DNA from: Pseudomonas fluorescens
GTDB taxonomy: Bacteria > Pseudomonadota > Gammaproteobacteria > Pseudomonadales > Pseudomonadaceae
Length of the DNA stretch: 64,000 bases
Direction: 5' to 3'
NCBI RefSeq assembly: GCF_902497995.1
Contig: NZ_CABVII010000004.1
Span: 244,849 to 308,848, forward strand
Part shown: positions 1-13,075 of the stretch, piece after piece
Numbering within the stretch: the stretch's first letter is position 1
Layout of the letters: each line of letters begins with the position of its first letter
The notes under the pieces: model-generated
Databases searched by the model: none
What the model saw: the letters and a program-made list of their open reading frames with translations, nothing else
Told to the model about the DNA's origin: nothing
Made by a program: the position numbers and the translations under genes

Positions 1-272
1 CCGACTATCTGCTGCGGGTCCATGGCATGAGCATGAAGGACGTGGGTATTTTCGACGGCGACCTGCTGGCCGTCCACACCACCCGTGAAGCCCGCAACGG
101 CCAGATCGTGGTCGCGCGGATCGGCGACGAAGTGACCGTCAAGCGCTTCAAGCGCGACGGCAGCAAAGTCTGGCTACTGGCCGAAAACCCTGAATTCGCC
201 CCAATCGAAGTGAACCTGAAAGATCAGGACCTGGTGATCGAAGGCTTGAGTGTCGGCGTGATTCGCCGCTAA
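1..272 (+). CDS. lexA: LexA SOS repressor, C-terminal part (5' end outside window)
   Basis: The reading frame is open from the window edge (first full codon at base 3) to the stop at 272, about 90 codons. It reads [20 protein letters not shown], the S24 peptidase self-cleavage core of LexA. The catalytic lysine lies in the segment [13 protein letters not shown]. The DNA-binding N-terminal winged helix and the catalytic serine are upstream of the window. LexA represses SOS genes and cleaves itself when stimulated by RecA filaments. sulA follows after 10 bases, so the two form an operon as in other pseudomonads and sulA is co-induced through the lexA promoter, which is not in view. The internal ATG at 27 is not a start: the frame continues upstream with conserved LexA sequence. 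Confidence 0.97.
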   Translation, partial: DYLLRVHGMSMKDVGIFDGDLLAVHTTREARNGQIVVARIGDEVTVKRFKRDGSKVWLLAENPEFAPIEVNLKDQDLVIEGLSVGVIRR

Positions 273-282
273 AGGAGGCTTT

Positions 283-753
283 ATGCAGTTCCCACATACA
301 CCACAGCAAGCCCAGTTGCCGTTGTTCGAGGCGTTCTTGATGCAGCCGTTGGCGCCGATCCTGAAAGAGGTCGAGTCGCCTTGGAATGCCGAACCGGACG
401 TCTTCAGCGAGCTGTCACTGCGTGGTGCGACCGGGAACTGCCTGAACCTTCTGGCACCGATCCTCAGGGAATTGAGCGAGGACCAGGACGCTCGCTGGCT
501 GACCCTGATCGCCCCGCCCGCCAGCCTGACCCAGGCCTGGTTGCGCGATGCCGGCCTGAATCGCGAACGCATCCTGCTGCTGCACCCCCGTGGCACCCAG
601 AGCGTTCATCGACTGACCTGCGAAGCCCTGCGCCTGGGCCGTAGCCATACGGTGGTCAGCTGGCTCAACCCGCTGAGCACAGCCTCACGGCAACAGTTGA
701 TCAGCGCCGCCCGGACCGGGGATGCGCAGAGCCTGAATATTCGACTGGGTTAG
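283..753 (+). CDS. sulA: SOS-induced cell division inhibitor SulA
   Basis: This 156-residue cytoplasmic protein matches the Pseudomonas SulA type encoded directly after lexA. SulA binds FtsZ and blocks ring assembly during DNA damage. Family-like segments are FSELSLRGATGNCLNLLAPI (about residues 47-66), WLTLIAPPASLTQAWLRDAG and ILLLHPRGTQSV, resembling the RecA-like fold of SulA/ImuA proteins. The ATG at 283 has a strong Shine-Dalgarno AAGGAGG seven bases upstream, overlapping the end of the lexA-sulA spacer. No separate SOS box is visible in the 10-base gap, so expression depends on the lexA promoter. A hairpin at 786-809 follows the gene. Confidence 0.92.
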   Translation: MQFPHTPQQAQLPLFEAFLMQPLAPILKEVESPWNAEPDVFSELSLRGATGNCLNLLAPILRELSEDQDARWLTLIAPPASLTQAWLRDAGLNRERILLLHPRGTQSVHRLTCEALRLGRSHTVVSWLNPLSTASRQQLISAARTGDAQSLNIRLG

Positions 754-785
754 CTGATAAACGGGGTACGCGCGCAGAAGCGCGG

Positions 786-809
786 GGCTTCTCCAGGGAT
801 AGAGAAGCC
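786..809 (+). terminator. Hairpin downstream of sulA
   Basis: Arms GGCTTCTC (786-793) and GAGAAGCC (802-809) form a perfect 8-bp stem with an 8-base loop 33 bases after the sulA stop. There is no T-tract, so it may be an RNA 3' end stabiliser or a Rho-assisted end rather than a classical intrinsic terminator. It lies between sulA and the oppositely oriented gene at 848-1081. Confidence 0.4.
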
Positions 810-847
810 GATCTGCAGAGGTATCCGCAATAAAACGACGGACGGGA

Positions 848-1081
848 TCAATGAAGAATCCGCGACCCCTGATCCGGTTCAAATTCACCTTCAACCAGGC
901 GTCCGGCCATCTGAACGCCGACGCTCAACATCGCCTTGGCGACTTCCACGTGCTGGCCTTGCAGGAACGCCTTGGCATCCTCAGAGAAATCCAAAGTAAC
1001 CAGGGAACCCTCGTCCTCGGCCCTGCGCAGTTCGATACGGCCGTCTGGTAACTCGACAATTTCTAAAAAGGACGTTGGCAT
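848..1081 (-). CDS. Conserved Pseudomonas hypothetical protein (77 aa) beside sulA
   Basis: The frame starts MPTSFLEIVELPDGRIELRR and encodes a small acidic protein. A longer reading from 1162 exists, but the ATG at 1081 has GGAG eleven bases upstream and begins the conserved-looking part. The sequence has a beta-rich start (FLEIVELPDGRIELRRAEDEG), then SLVTLDFSEDAKAFLQGQHVEVAKAMLSVGVQMAGRLVEG, which could be a helical half. No signal peptide or membrane segment is present. Its position between sulA and the DUF6586-like gene matches the order in P. aeruginosa, where the equivalent is also uncharacterised. Function is unknown. It is convergent with sulA and on the same strand as the next gene. 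Confidence 0.8.
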   Translation of the reverse strand: MPTSFLEIVELPDGRIELRRAEDEGSLVTLDFSEDAKAFLQGQHVEVAKAMLSVGVQMAGRLVEGEFEPDQGSRILH

Positions 1082-1222
1082 AAAGATGAGTTCTCCAAGA
1101 AAGGCGGGGATTATATAGGCATCTTCCCGGCTTCGCTCGGGATCTTCACCAGATGTCATCACTCAGAGAAATTTCCCACAACACGCTTCCCTGAGCGAAA
1201 CACTGGTCAGATACTCAGTGTT

Positions 1223-1747
1223 TCAGCACTCGTTCAACCCTTCGCGAAACCGGATCGCCAGGCCCTTGAGGTTCTGACGCCAGCGCTCCAGCTCTTCCCG
1301 ACTCAATTCCTGAGGCGCCTGTTCTTCATCCAGGTTAACAGCCAGGATCAGCGGCTGGGTTACATCGCCTTTAGGTTTGTGCGGGGCCCGTGGCGGCTGA
1401 AACAGCGCCGCATGGGCGGCCAGCAGCCGGGCCAGCCAGGTTTCCGGGTTCTGCGCCAGTTCGACCATCTCGGCCATTTCAGGGATGGCGATGGCTTCCA
1501 GCACTTCCCGGGTCAGCAGCATCTCCGCCCGGGGCGCATTGGCCTGGGGCAAGCGATAGAAGCCGGCGATTTCATGACATAACCCCAGCAACGCGCCATA
1601 CAGGTGAAACAACGCCGATTCGCGCCCGGCCTGAATCAGCGCCAGCGAGTTCATCGCCCGCCCCTCTTCGGCGCTGGCAAGCGCTTCCAGTGACAGGCCG
1701 GCGAAATAAATCTTCTGGTTGGTACGGGTATAGAGTTCGTGGGCCAT
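1223..1747 (-). CDS. DUF6586-type conserved hypothetical protein (174 aa)
   Basis: The product begins MAHELYTRTNQKIYFAGLSL. The ATG at 1747 is preferred over 1762 because GGAGG sits eight bases upstream. The protein looks all-helical and soluble: GRAMNSLALIQAGRESALFHLYGALLGLCHEIAGFYRL resembles helical-bundle packing, and ELSREELERWRQNLKGLAIRFREGLNEC forms a C-terminal helix. Pseudomonads carry this family at the same site next to topA. No catalytic motif is recognised, and the function is unknown. It lies downstream of topA on the same strand. A strong intrinsic terminator (1832-1868) and a REP array separate the two, so it probably has its own promoter in 1748-1830. Confidence 0.82.
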   Translation of the reverse strand: MAHELYTRTNQKIYFAGLSLEALASAEEGRAMNSLALIQAGRESALFHLYGALLGLCHEIAGFYRLPQANAPRAEMLLTREVLEAIAIPEMAEMVELAQNPETWLARLLAAHAALFQPPRAPHKPKGDVTQPLILAVNLDEEQAPQELSREELERWRQNLKGLAIRFREGLNEC

Positions 1748-1831
1748 GACGGCAGCCTCCACAACGAAATAATTGCTTCACGCAGGTCAGACAGTGTCGT
1801 GGATCACCTGCGCCTCCCGCAAGCACAAAAC

Positions 1832-1868
1832 AAAAAGCCGCATGAACACCCGAAGGTGGTCATGCGGC
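1832..1868 (-). terminator. Intrinsic terminator for topA, beyond the REP array
   Basis: On the minus strand a stem built from GCCGCATGA and TCATGCGGC, with a further inner GC-rich stem and TTCG loop, is followed by TTTTTG. It lies 265 bases downstream of the topA stop, with the whole 1901-2130 REP array in between. A topA transcript ending here would carry the array in its 3' untranslated region. Confidence 0.8.
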
Positions 1869-1900
1869 CTCGAGTGCCGAGAGCGCTCGCTCCGCTCGCT

Positions 1901-2130
1901 GTAGGAGCCAGGCTTGCCGGCGAAGAACGATAACGCGGTATTACAGTTACACCGCGGCGCCTGGTTCGCTGTAGGAGCCAGGCTTGCCGGCGAAGAACGA
2001 TGACGCGGTATTACAGTTACACCGCGGCGCCTGGTTCGCTGTAGGAGCCAGGCTTGCCGGCGAAGAACGATGACGCGGTATTACAGTTACACCGCGGCGC
2101 CTGGTTCGCCGGCAAGCCTGGCTCCTACAG
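1901..2130. repeat. REP tandem array A, three 70-bp units plus inverted end
   Basis: Units start at 1901, 1971 and 2041, exactly 70 bases apart and nearly identical (one visible change, TAACG versus TGACG, in unit 1). Each unit begins with the REP core GTAGGAGCCAGGCTTGCCGG. The array closes with an inverted core (GCCGGCAAGCCTGGCTCCTAC, about 2109-2129), so the last unit can fold on itself. The unit body is the same sequence family as the array at 22961-23193 but in the opposite orientation. Confidence 0.93.
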
Positions 2131-2132
2131 GT

Positions 2133-4766
<2,634 letters not shown>

Positions 4767-4880
4767 GGATCAGAAAATTCCTGAATTCTAGAAGTGAAAG
4801 GCGGTTGGCGCCTGACGCGGCACCGCTATATATAGTGGCTACAAGGTGAGGTCAAGCGCAGGGTTGTGCGCGCACTCAGC

Positions 4881-5117
4881 TTATGGCTTGGAAAAAAGGC
4901 TCGGTTCGGCTTGCACCAAAGCAAAGCGCGGGACCTGTTCGCCGTCAACCTCGACCGACTCCAGGAACATGCTCAAGGGACGCACCCAAAAGCCGTAATC
5001 GCCATACAGGGCTCGGTAGAAGACCACTTCCTCTTCGGTTTCCGAATGCCGCGCGGTGCTGAATACGCGGTACTGCGGACCTTTGTAATGCTCGTACAGA
5101 CCCGGTTGTATCGGCAT
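4881..5117 (-). CDS. DUF1653 family protein (78 aa)
   Basis: The product MPIQPGLYEHYKGPQYRVFSTARHSETEEEVVFYRALYG..GFWVRPLSMFLESVEVDGEQVPRFALV is a compact beta-rich domain. Its hallmark YRHYKGxxYxVxxxARHSETxExxVxYxxLYG is typical of DUF1653. The function of the family is unknown. The ATG at 5117 has GCGAGGG about six bases upstream; the frame can be extended to a TTG at 5135, but that would bury the ribosome binding site. It follows the fadBA terminator on the same strand and precedes topA, so it is probably transcribed on its own or by read-through. Confidence 0.9.
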   Translation of the reverse strand: MPIQPGLYEHYKGPQYRVFSTARHSETEEEVVFYRALYGDYGFWVRPLSMFLESVEVDGEQVPRFALVQAEPSLFSKP

Positions 5118-5173
5118 GGCTTGGCCCTCGCTCAAATCTTTTCAAAATAAAAAATAAAAAAATCCGCAAAAAC

Positions 5174-5198
5174 AAAAACCGGGGCACTTGGCCCCGGC
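5174..5198 (-). terminator. Intrinsic terminator of the fadBA operon
   Basis: On the minus strand CCGGGGCCAAGTGCCCCGG (5179-5197) forms an 8-bp GC stem followed by TTTTTG, 18 bases after the fadA stop. This is the expected end of fadBA. Confidence 0.88.
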
Positions 5199-5215
5199 TT
5201 CCTTCAACGAAACGC

Positions 5216-6397
<1,182 letters not shown>

Positions 6398-6422
6398 TCA
6401 CTCTCGCTCTAGTGTGGGGCGC

Positions 6423-8570
6423 TTAACCGAAGAACCGTTGGCCGTTCTTGGCCATTTCACGCAGTTTCGCGGTCGGGTGGTACAGCGCGCCCAAATCAGC
6501 GTACTGGTCAGCCAGGGCAACGAACTCGGCCACACCGATCGAGTCGATGTAGCGCAGCGCACCGCCACGGAATGGAGGGAAACCAATGCCGTAGACCAGA
6601 CCCATGTCGGCTTCGGCAGCGGTTTCGACGATGCCGTCTTCCAGGCAGCGCACGGTCTCCAGGCACAGCGGGATCATCATCCAGTTGATGATGTCTTCGT
6701 CGCTCACTTCACGCTGCTCGAACACGATCGGCTTGAGCACTTCCAGCACCGACGGATCGGCGACTTTCTTCTGCTTGCCCTTCTTGTCGGTCTCGTAGGC
6801 GTAGAAGCCCTTGCCGTTCTTCTGGCCCAGGCGCTTGGCTTCGTAGAGCACGTCGACGGCTGAACGACGGTCGTCTTTCATGCGGTCCGGGAAACCTTCA
6901 GCCATCACATCGCGACCGTGGTGGCCGGTGTCGATGCCGACCACGTCCATCAGGTACGCCGGGCCCATCGGCCAGCCGAATTTTTCCATGACCTTGTCGA
7001 TGCGGACGAAGTCCACACCGGCGCTGACCAGCTTGGCGAAACCGCCGAAGTACGGGAACAGCACGCGATTGACCAAAAAGCCCGGGCAGTCATTGACCAC
7101 GATCGGGTTCTTGCCCATTTTCTTGGCGTAGGCCACGGTGGTGGCGACGGCCAGCTCGCTGGACTTCTCGCCACGGATCACTTCCACCAGGGGCATCATG
7201 TGCACCGGGTTGAAGAAGTGCATGCCGACGAAGTTTTCCGGACGCTTGAGGGCCTTGGCCAGCAAGGTGATGGAAATGGTCGAGGTGTTGGACGCGAGGA
7301 TGGTGTCCTCTTTGACCTGGCCTTCCACTTCAGCCAGCACGGCTTGCTTGACCTTGGGGTTCTCGACGACGGCTTCGACGACCAGGTCGACGTGACCGAA
7401 GTCACCGTAGGACAGGGTCGGACGAATGCCGTTGAGCACTTCGGCCATTTTCGCCGCGGTCATGCGACCCTTGTCAACGCGGCTCACCAGCAGCTTGGCG
7501 GCTTCAGCCAGGCCTTGCTCGATGCCGTGCTCGTTGATGTCCTTCATCAGGATCGGCGTCCCTTTGGAAGCCGACTGATACGCGATACCGCCACCCATGA
7601 TGCCGGCGCCCAATACGGCAGCCTGCTTCACGTCCCTGGCGATTTCGTCGTAGGCCTTGGCCTTTTTCTTCAGCTCCTGATCGTTCAGGAACAGACCGAT
7701 CAAGCACTGCGCAGCAGAGGTCTTGGCCAGTTTGACGAAACCTGCAGCCTCGACTTCCAGCGCCTTGTCGCGACCGAAGTTCGCGGCTTTCTGGATGGTC
7801 TTGATCGCTTCGACCGGCGCCGGGTAGTTCGGGCCAGCCTGGCCTGCGACGAAACCTTTGGCGGTTTCGAACGACATCATTTGTTCAATGGCGTTGAGCT
7901 TGAGCTTTTCCAGCTTCGGCTGACGCTTGGCCTTGTAGTCGAATTCGCCGGAGATGGCGCCCTTGACCAGGGTCAGTGCGGCTTCCAGCAGTTTCTCCGG
8001 GGCGACCACGGCGTCGACGGCACCGACTTTCAGTGCGTCTTCAGCGCGGTTTTCCTTGCCGGCGGCAATCCACTCGATGGCGTTGTCGGCACCGATGATG
8101 CGCGGCAGGCGCACCGTACCACCGAAGCCCGGGTAGATGCCCAGCTTGACTTCCGGCAGGCCGATCTTGGCGGTATCGGCCATGACGCGGTAGTCCGCCG
8201 CCAGGCACATTTCCAGGCCGCCACCCAGGGCGATGCCATTGATCGCGGCGACAGTCGGGACATTCAGGTCTTCGAAATCGCTGAAGATCCTGTTGGCTTC
8301 GAGGTTGCCTGCCACAAGCTCGGCATCGGGCAGCTTGAAGTTCTCGACAAATTCGGTGATGTCGGCGCCGACGATGAACACGTCCTTGCCACTGCTGACG
8401 ATCACACCCTTGATCGAAGCATCTGCCTTGATGGTGTCCACGGCCTGACGCAGTTCGTTCAGGGTTAGACGGTTGAACTTGTTGACGGACTCACCCTTGA
8501 GGTCGAATTTCAATTCGACGATGCCACTTTCAAGAGCCTTAACCGTGATGGCTTTACCTTCGTAAATCAT
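6423..8570 (-). CDS. fadB: Multifunctional fatty acid oxidation complex alpha subunit
   Basis: The 715-residue product starts [20 protein letters not shown] at the ATG at 8570, with GGAGA eight bases upstream. A longer frame to 8675 lacks conserved sequence. The N-terminal half is an enoyl-CoA hydratase/isomerase ([17 protein letters not shown] and [16 protein letters not shown] carry the two catalytic glutamates). The C-terminal half is 3-hydroxyacyl-CoA dehydrogenase with the Rossmann loop [16 protein letters not shown] and the catalytic-histidine segment [14 protein letters not shown]. It is the first gene of fadBA. The region upstream holds a CAAACG..CGTTTG dyad (8720-8745) that might be an operator; its spacing does not fit the PsrA consensus I know. 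Confidence 0.98.
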   Translation of the reverse strand: MIYEGKAITVKALESGIVELKFDLKGESVNKFNRLTLNELRQAVDTIKADASIKGVIVSSGKDVFIVGADITEFVENFKLPDAELVAGNLEANRIFSDFEDLNVPTVAAINGIALGGGLEMCLAADYRVMADTAKIGLPEVKLGIYPGFGGTVRLPRIIGADNAIEWIAAGKENRAEDALKVGAVDAVVAPEKLLEAALTLVKGAISGEFDYKAKRQPKLEKLKLNAIEQMMSFETAKGFVAGQAGPNYPAPVEAIKTIQKAANFGRDKALEVEAAGFVKLAKTSAAQCLIGLFLNDQELKKKAKAYDEIARDVKQAAVLGAGIMGGGIAYQSASKGTPILMKDINEHGIEQGLAEAAKLLVSRVDKGRMTAAKMAEVLNGIRPTLSYGDFGHVDLVVEAVVENPKVKQAVLAEVEGQVKEDTILASNTSTISITLLAKALKRPENFVGMHFFNPVHMMPLVEVIRGEKSSELAVATTVAYAKKMGKNPIVVNDCPGFLVNRVLFPYFGGFAKLVSAGVDFVRIDKVMEKFGWPMGPAYLMDVVGIDTGHHGRDVMAEGFPDRMKDDRRSAVDVLYEAKRLGQKNGKGFYAYETDKKGKQKKVADPSVLEVLKPIVFEQREVSDEDIINWMMIPLCLETVRCLEDGIVETAAEADMGLVYGIGFPPFRGGALRYIDSIGVAEFVALADQYADLGALYHPTAKLREMAKNGQRFFG

Positions 8571-8944
8571 CAACTGATCTCCACGATATGGAAGCTGAAC
8601 AGTACACGTCGGACGCAGGCAAATGGCTCGGCAGGGACGGTTATCGTCAATGCTACGCCCATCCACCCGGCACACCCGCCAACGCGATAGTCGGGATTCT
8701 GTAGGAGCGATCTTTAATACAAACGCTCAATTCATACGCCCGTTTGATTTGGGTATGCCACCTTCACGGAATTTCCGACAATTGTCAATCGCCCAAAATG
8801 CGGGTTGAAGCGCGACTTTACGGTCACTTCCGTACCACGAAGACCTGCAACACGCGGATGCATATGCGGCCATTGATAGGATCAATTGTTAGAAAAGTCG
8901 CCCTAATCCGCGGCAGGCTGCGTTTAACGGGCTACGCTGGGGGA

Positions 8945-9056
8945 GTCGAGGAAGATTTTTCAACGCTGGGGGTGAATACCCGGCGCAAGATCAATGCAAC
9001 AAAGAATTTCCGGCCTGCCTGGCCAACTTCCGCCCGATGATGATGTCGGGCTTTTT
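8945..9056 (+). ncRNA. Candidate small RNA upstream of (divergent from) fadB
   Basis: An intrinsic terminator on the plus strand (GCCCGA 9032-9037, TCGGGC 9046-9051, then TTTTT) has no protein gene upstream on that strand, because fadB runs the other way. About 95 bases upstream, GGGCTACGCT (8930-8938) resembles a sigma-S-type -10 (CTAcgcT). Between them are further stems: CGCTGGG/CCCGGCG (near 8963-8987) and GGCC/GGCC (near 9012-9023). The layout promoter, stems, terminator fits a trans-acting small RNA of about 110 nt. No reading frame of coding quality is present. I cannot match it to a named RNA. Confidence 0.4.
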
Positions 9057-9106
9057 ATTGCCTGCTCGCCAGGCGAACGGAGTGGCTTTTCGCACGACCC
9101 CCTGTA

Positions 9107-9650
9107 GGAGCGAGGCTTGCCCGCGAAGGCGGCCTTGAGCCTTGCACCACCTATGAAGACGCCTTCGCCGGCAAGCCTGGCTCCTACGGCGAAGGCGGCC
9201 TTGAGCCTTGCACCGCCTATGAAGACGCCTTCGCCGGCAAGCCTGGCTCCTACGGCGAAGGCAGCCTCAAGCCGTGCACCGCCCATGATGACGCCTTCGC
9301 CGGCAAGCCTGGCTCCTACGGCGAAGGCGGCCTTGAGCCTTGCACCACCTATGAAGACGCCTTCGCCGGCAAGCCTGGCTCCTACGGCGAAGGCAGCCTC
9401 AAGCCGTGCACCGCCCATGAAGACGCCTTCGCCGGCAAGCCTGGCTCCTACGGCGAAGGCAGCCTCAAGCCGTGCACCGCCCATGATGACGCCTTCGCCG
9501 GCAAGCCTGGCTCCTACGGCGAAGGCAGCCTCAAGCCTTGCATCGCCCATGAAGACGCCTTCGCCGGCAAGCCTGGCTCCTACGGCGAAGGCAGCCTCAA
9601 GCCGTGCACCGCCCATGATGACGCCTTCGCCGGCAAGCCTGGCTCCTACG
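9107..9650. repeat. REP tandem array B, eight 66-bp units
   Basis: After a first REP core (about 9104-9128), eight GA(A/T)GACGCCTTCGCCGG units begin at 9155, 9221, 9287, 9353, 9419, 9485, 9551 and 9617, exactly 66 bases apart. Each contains GCCGGCAAGCCTGGCTCCTAC, the REP core in reverse orientation, and a spacer that alternates between GGCCTTGAGCCTTG and CAGCCTCAAGCCGTG versions. Because 66 is a multiple of three, long artificial reading frames cross the array on both strands. The same unit family occurs inverted at 21898-22566. The array ends in a run of 13 G. Confidence 0.95.
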
Positions 9651-9662
9651 GGGGGGGGGGGG
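9650..9662. repeat. Poly-G tract (13 G)
   Basis: Thirteen consecutive G (9650-9662), then C and four more G, sit at the junction between REP array B and the stop codon (9669-9671, minus strand) of the next gene. Such tracts vary in length by slippage and are also prone to assembly error. Confidence 0.85.
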
Positions 9663-9668
9663 CGGGGT

Positions 9669-10106
9669 TCAGGCGAGGGCTTTGAGGGTGGCGTCGATTT
9701 GTTGCAAGACGCTGGATTCGCCCTTCTCGCCCCAGTACAAGGTGATCATCTGCTTGTCCGCCTCGACCTTGTAGACATTGGCCGGCAATTTTTCGAAATG
9801 ATTGAGCAGAGCAGGATCCTCACAGACCTCCTGCCACTGATTCACCCACAGCCCCGGGGATTTTTGCCAGTAGCTCCAGCAGGCTGGCTGATTGCCGCGC
9901 CGCGGCCTATGGTACTGGGCGCACGGGCTCGGCGGCTCCGGACTGAGCCAGTGTGGCCACTCCTGAGGCGCCAGTTGCATGGCCAAACCGATGCGTCGCG
10001 CCTCCATCCGCAGGGCCATGCGCCCGCTCTGCCCATGGGACGGCCGCAACCATGCCAGCGGGCTCAGGACCACTAACAGGATTGACACCACTATCCAGAC
10101 CGTCAT
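9669..10106 (-). CDS. Membrane-anchored conserved hypothetical protein (145 aa)
   Basis: The N-terminus MTVWIVVSILLVVLSPLAWL is one uncleaved membrane helix, followed by a basic stretch (SGRMALRMEARRIGLAMQL). The remainder is probably a small soluble domain: EWPHWL, CAQYHRPRRGN, WSYWQKSPGLWVNQW, FEKLPANVYKVEADKQMITLYWGEKGE. Two cysteines flank the basic and tryptophan-rich segment. Pseudomonads have an uncharacterised gene of this type between fadB and uspA. The function is unknown. It is divergent from the universal stress gene across a block of 15-bp repeats that probably overlaps both promoters. Its 3' end abuts the G13 tract. Confidence 0.75.
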   Translation of the reverse strand: MTVWIVVSILLVVLSPLAWLRPSHGQSGRMALRMEARRIGLAMQLAPQEWPHWLSPEPPSPCAQYHRPRRGNQPACWSYWQKSPGLWVNQWQEVCEDPALLNHFEKLPANVYKVEADKQMITLYWGEKGESSVLQQIDATLKALA

Positions 10107-10117
10107 ATCTGTACTCC

Positions 10118-10192
10118 CGTTTTCAAATGCATCGTTTTCAAATGCACCGTTTTCAAATGCATCGTTTCCAAATGCACCGTTTTTAAATGCAT
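10118..10192. repeat. 15-bp direct repeats between divergent promoters
   Basis: Five head-to-tail copies of CGTTTTCAAATGCA(T/C) begin at 10118, 10133, 10148, 10163 and 10178. The last base alternates T, C, T, C, T. Degenerate relatives continue to about 10230 (GAATGCACCG, TTTTAAATGAGCG). The array fills the gap between the membrane protein gene (start 10106, minus) and the universal stress gene (start 10312, plus). Confidence 0.9.
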
Positions 10193-10311
10193 CGTTGTTG
10201 CATTGTTTCTGAATGCACCGATTTTAAATGAGCGCGCCAGGTCACTTTGAAACCAATGTGCTTGAAACCAGCCATACTTACCCTTAATGCAACCCTCAGG
10301 AGGAGCACCTC

Positions 10312-10752
10312 ATGCCCTACAACCACATCCTGGTCGCTGTAGACCTGACCGAAGAGTGCGACCCTGTCATCCACCGCGCTCGCGAGCTATCGTTGAGCAA
10401 CGGCGCCAAGCTGTCCCTGGTGCACATCGTCGAGCCGATGGCCATGGCCTTTGGTGGTGACGTGCCGATGGACCTGTCCCAACTGCAACAACAGCAGTTC
10501 GATCAGGCCCGGGAGCGTCTGGACCGACTTATCATCAAGTATCCGGAGCTCTCCAAGGAATACAGCCACCTGACCTACGGCCAGCCCCGCCAGGAGATTC
10601 ACCACCTGGCCAAGGAGCAAGGGTGCGACATGATCGTGGTCGGCAGTCACGGCCGGCATGGCCTGGCACTGCTGCTGGGTTCCACCGCCAATGACGTGCT
10701 GCACGGCGCGCCGTGCGATGTGCTTGCGGTGCGCCTGCAAAACAAAAGCTGA
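10312..10752 (+). CDS. Universal stress protein, UspA family
   Basis: This 146-residue single Usp domain starts MPYNHILVAVDLTEECDPV, with AGGAG nine bases upstream of the ATG. The nucleotide-binding signature is complete: VAVDL at the first strand and VVGSHGRHGLALLLGS followed by VLHGAPCDVLAV (G-2x-G-9x-G-S/T). It is therefore probably an ATP-binding member rather than a UspA-type non-binder. A glutamine-rich helix LSQLQQQQFDQARERL lies in the middle. Such proteins protect cells in stasis and anaerobic or oxidative stress by mechanisms that are not settled. It is convergent with the uup-like gene, with a REP hairpin and a bidirectional terminator between them. Confidence 0.93.
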   Translation: MPYNHILVAVDLTEECDPVIHRARELSLSNGAKLSLVHIVEPMAMAFGGDVPMDLSQLQQQQFDQARERLDRLIIKYPELSKEYSHLTYGQPRQEIHHLAKEQGCDMIVVGSHGRHGLALLLGSTANDVLHGAPCDVLAVRLQNKS

Positions 10753-10766
10753 CAACCCATTTCCAC

Positions 10767-10856
10767 TGTGGGAGCGGGCTTGCTCGCGAAAGCGGTGTGT
10801 CAGGCGACATCAATGTTGAATGACACACCGCTTTCGCGAGCAAGCCCGCTCCCACA
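10767..10856. repeat. REP pair forming a 36-bp perfect hairpin
   Basis: The left arm 10767-10802 (starting TGTGGGAGCGGGCTTGCTCG) is exactly complementary to the right arm 10821-10856, with an 18-base loop. The core is the GGGAGCGGGCTTGCTCGCGA subtype of pseudomonad REP, distinct from the GCCAGGCTTGCCGG subtype of the tandem arrays. It lies between two convergent genes. Confidence 0.95.
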
Positions 10857-10895
10857 TTGGATCTGCGACGGCTTGTGGATCGTGTTGCATACGAA

Positions 10896-10932
10896 AAGCC
10901 CGGCGCTCATCACTGAAACGCCGGGCTTTTTT
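10896..10932. terminator. Bidirectional intrinsic terminator between uspA-like and uup-like genes
   Basis: AAGCCCGGCG and CGCCGGGCTT pair across a 12-base loop (about 10896-10927), with TTTTTT on the plus side and TTTTCG on the minus side. It would end both convergent transcripts. Confidence 0.88.
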
Positions 10933-10945
10933 ATCGCGGGATCAA

Positions 10946-12862
<1,917 letters not shown>

Positions 12863-13075
12863 GAGCTTCTCCAAAAACCGGGCGCGCATTCTACCTGACT
12901 TGAGGCTGCAGAAGGCCGGCAATTTCACCTGGGCGACACTCTGCAGGACAAATGTTGCGAGTTGATGCCGCGAGACCGGCAAAGCTTTCGCCCGTTGCTG
13001 GCAAACAGCTAAGCTACAGGCAATTCAGCGCGGGCAATGCTTGCGCTTGTCATGATTTCTCTGCCCGGACGTCTC

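Noticed and set aside
1901..2130. CRISPR array
   Set aside because: Regular spacing, but the whole unit including the 'spacer' repeats, and no cas genes are present. The same applies to 9107-9650, 21898-22566 and 22961-23193.
8720..8745. PsrA operator at fadB
   Set aside because: CAAACG and CGTTTG are separated by 14 bases, more than the short gap of the PsrA motif as I know it; not enough to call.
8960..9616. 218-residue open frame on the minus strand with 22-residue periodicity
   Set aside because: It is the translation of REP array B; a 66-bp unit is a multiple of three, so frames stay open on both strands. No start context and no protein-like composition.
9117..10076. 319-residue plus-strand open frame
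   Set aside because: The first part is the REP array and the rest is antisense to the membrane protein gene at 9669-10106.
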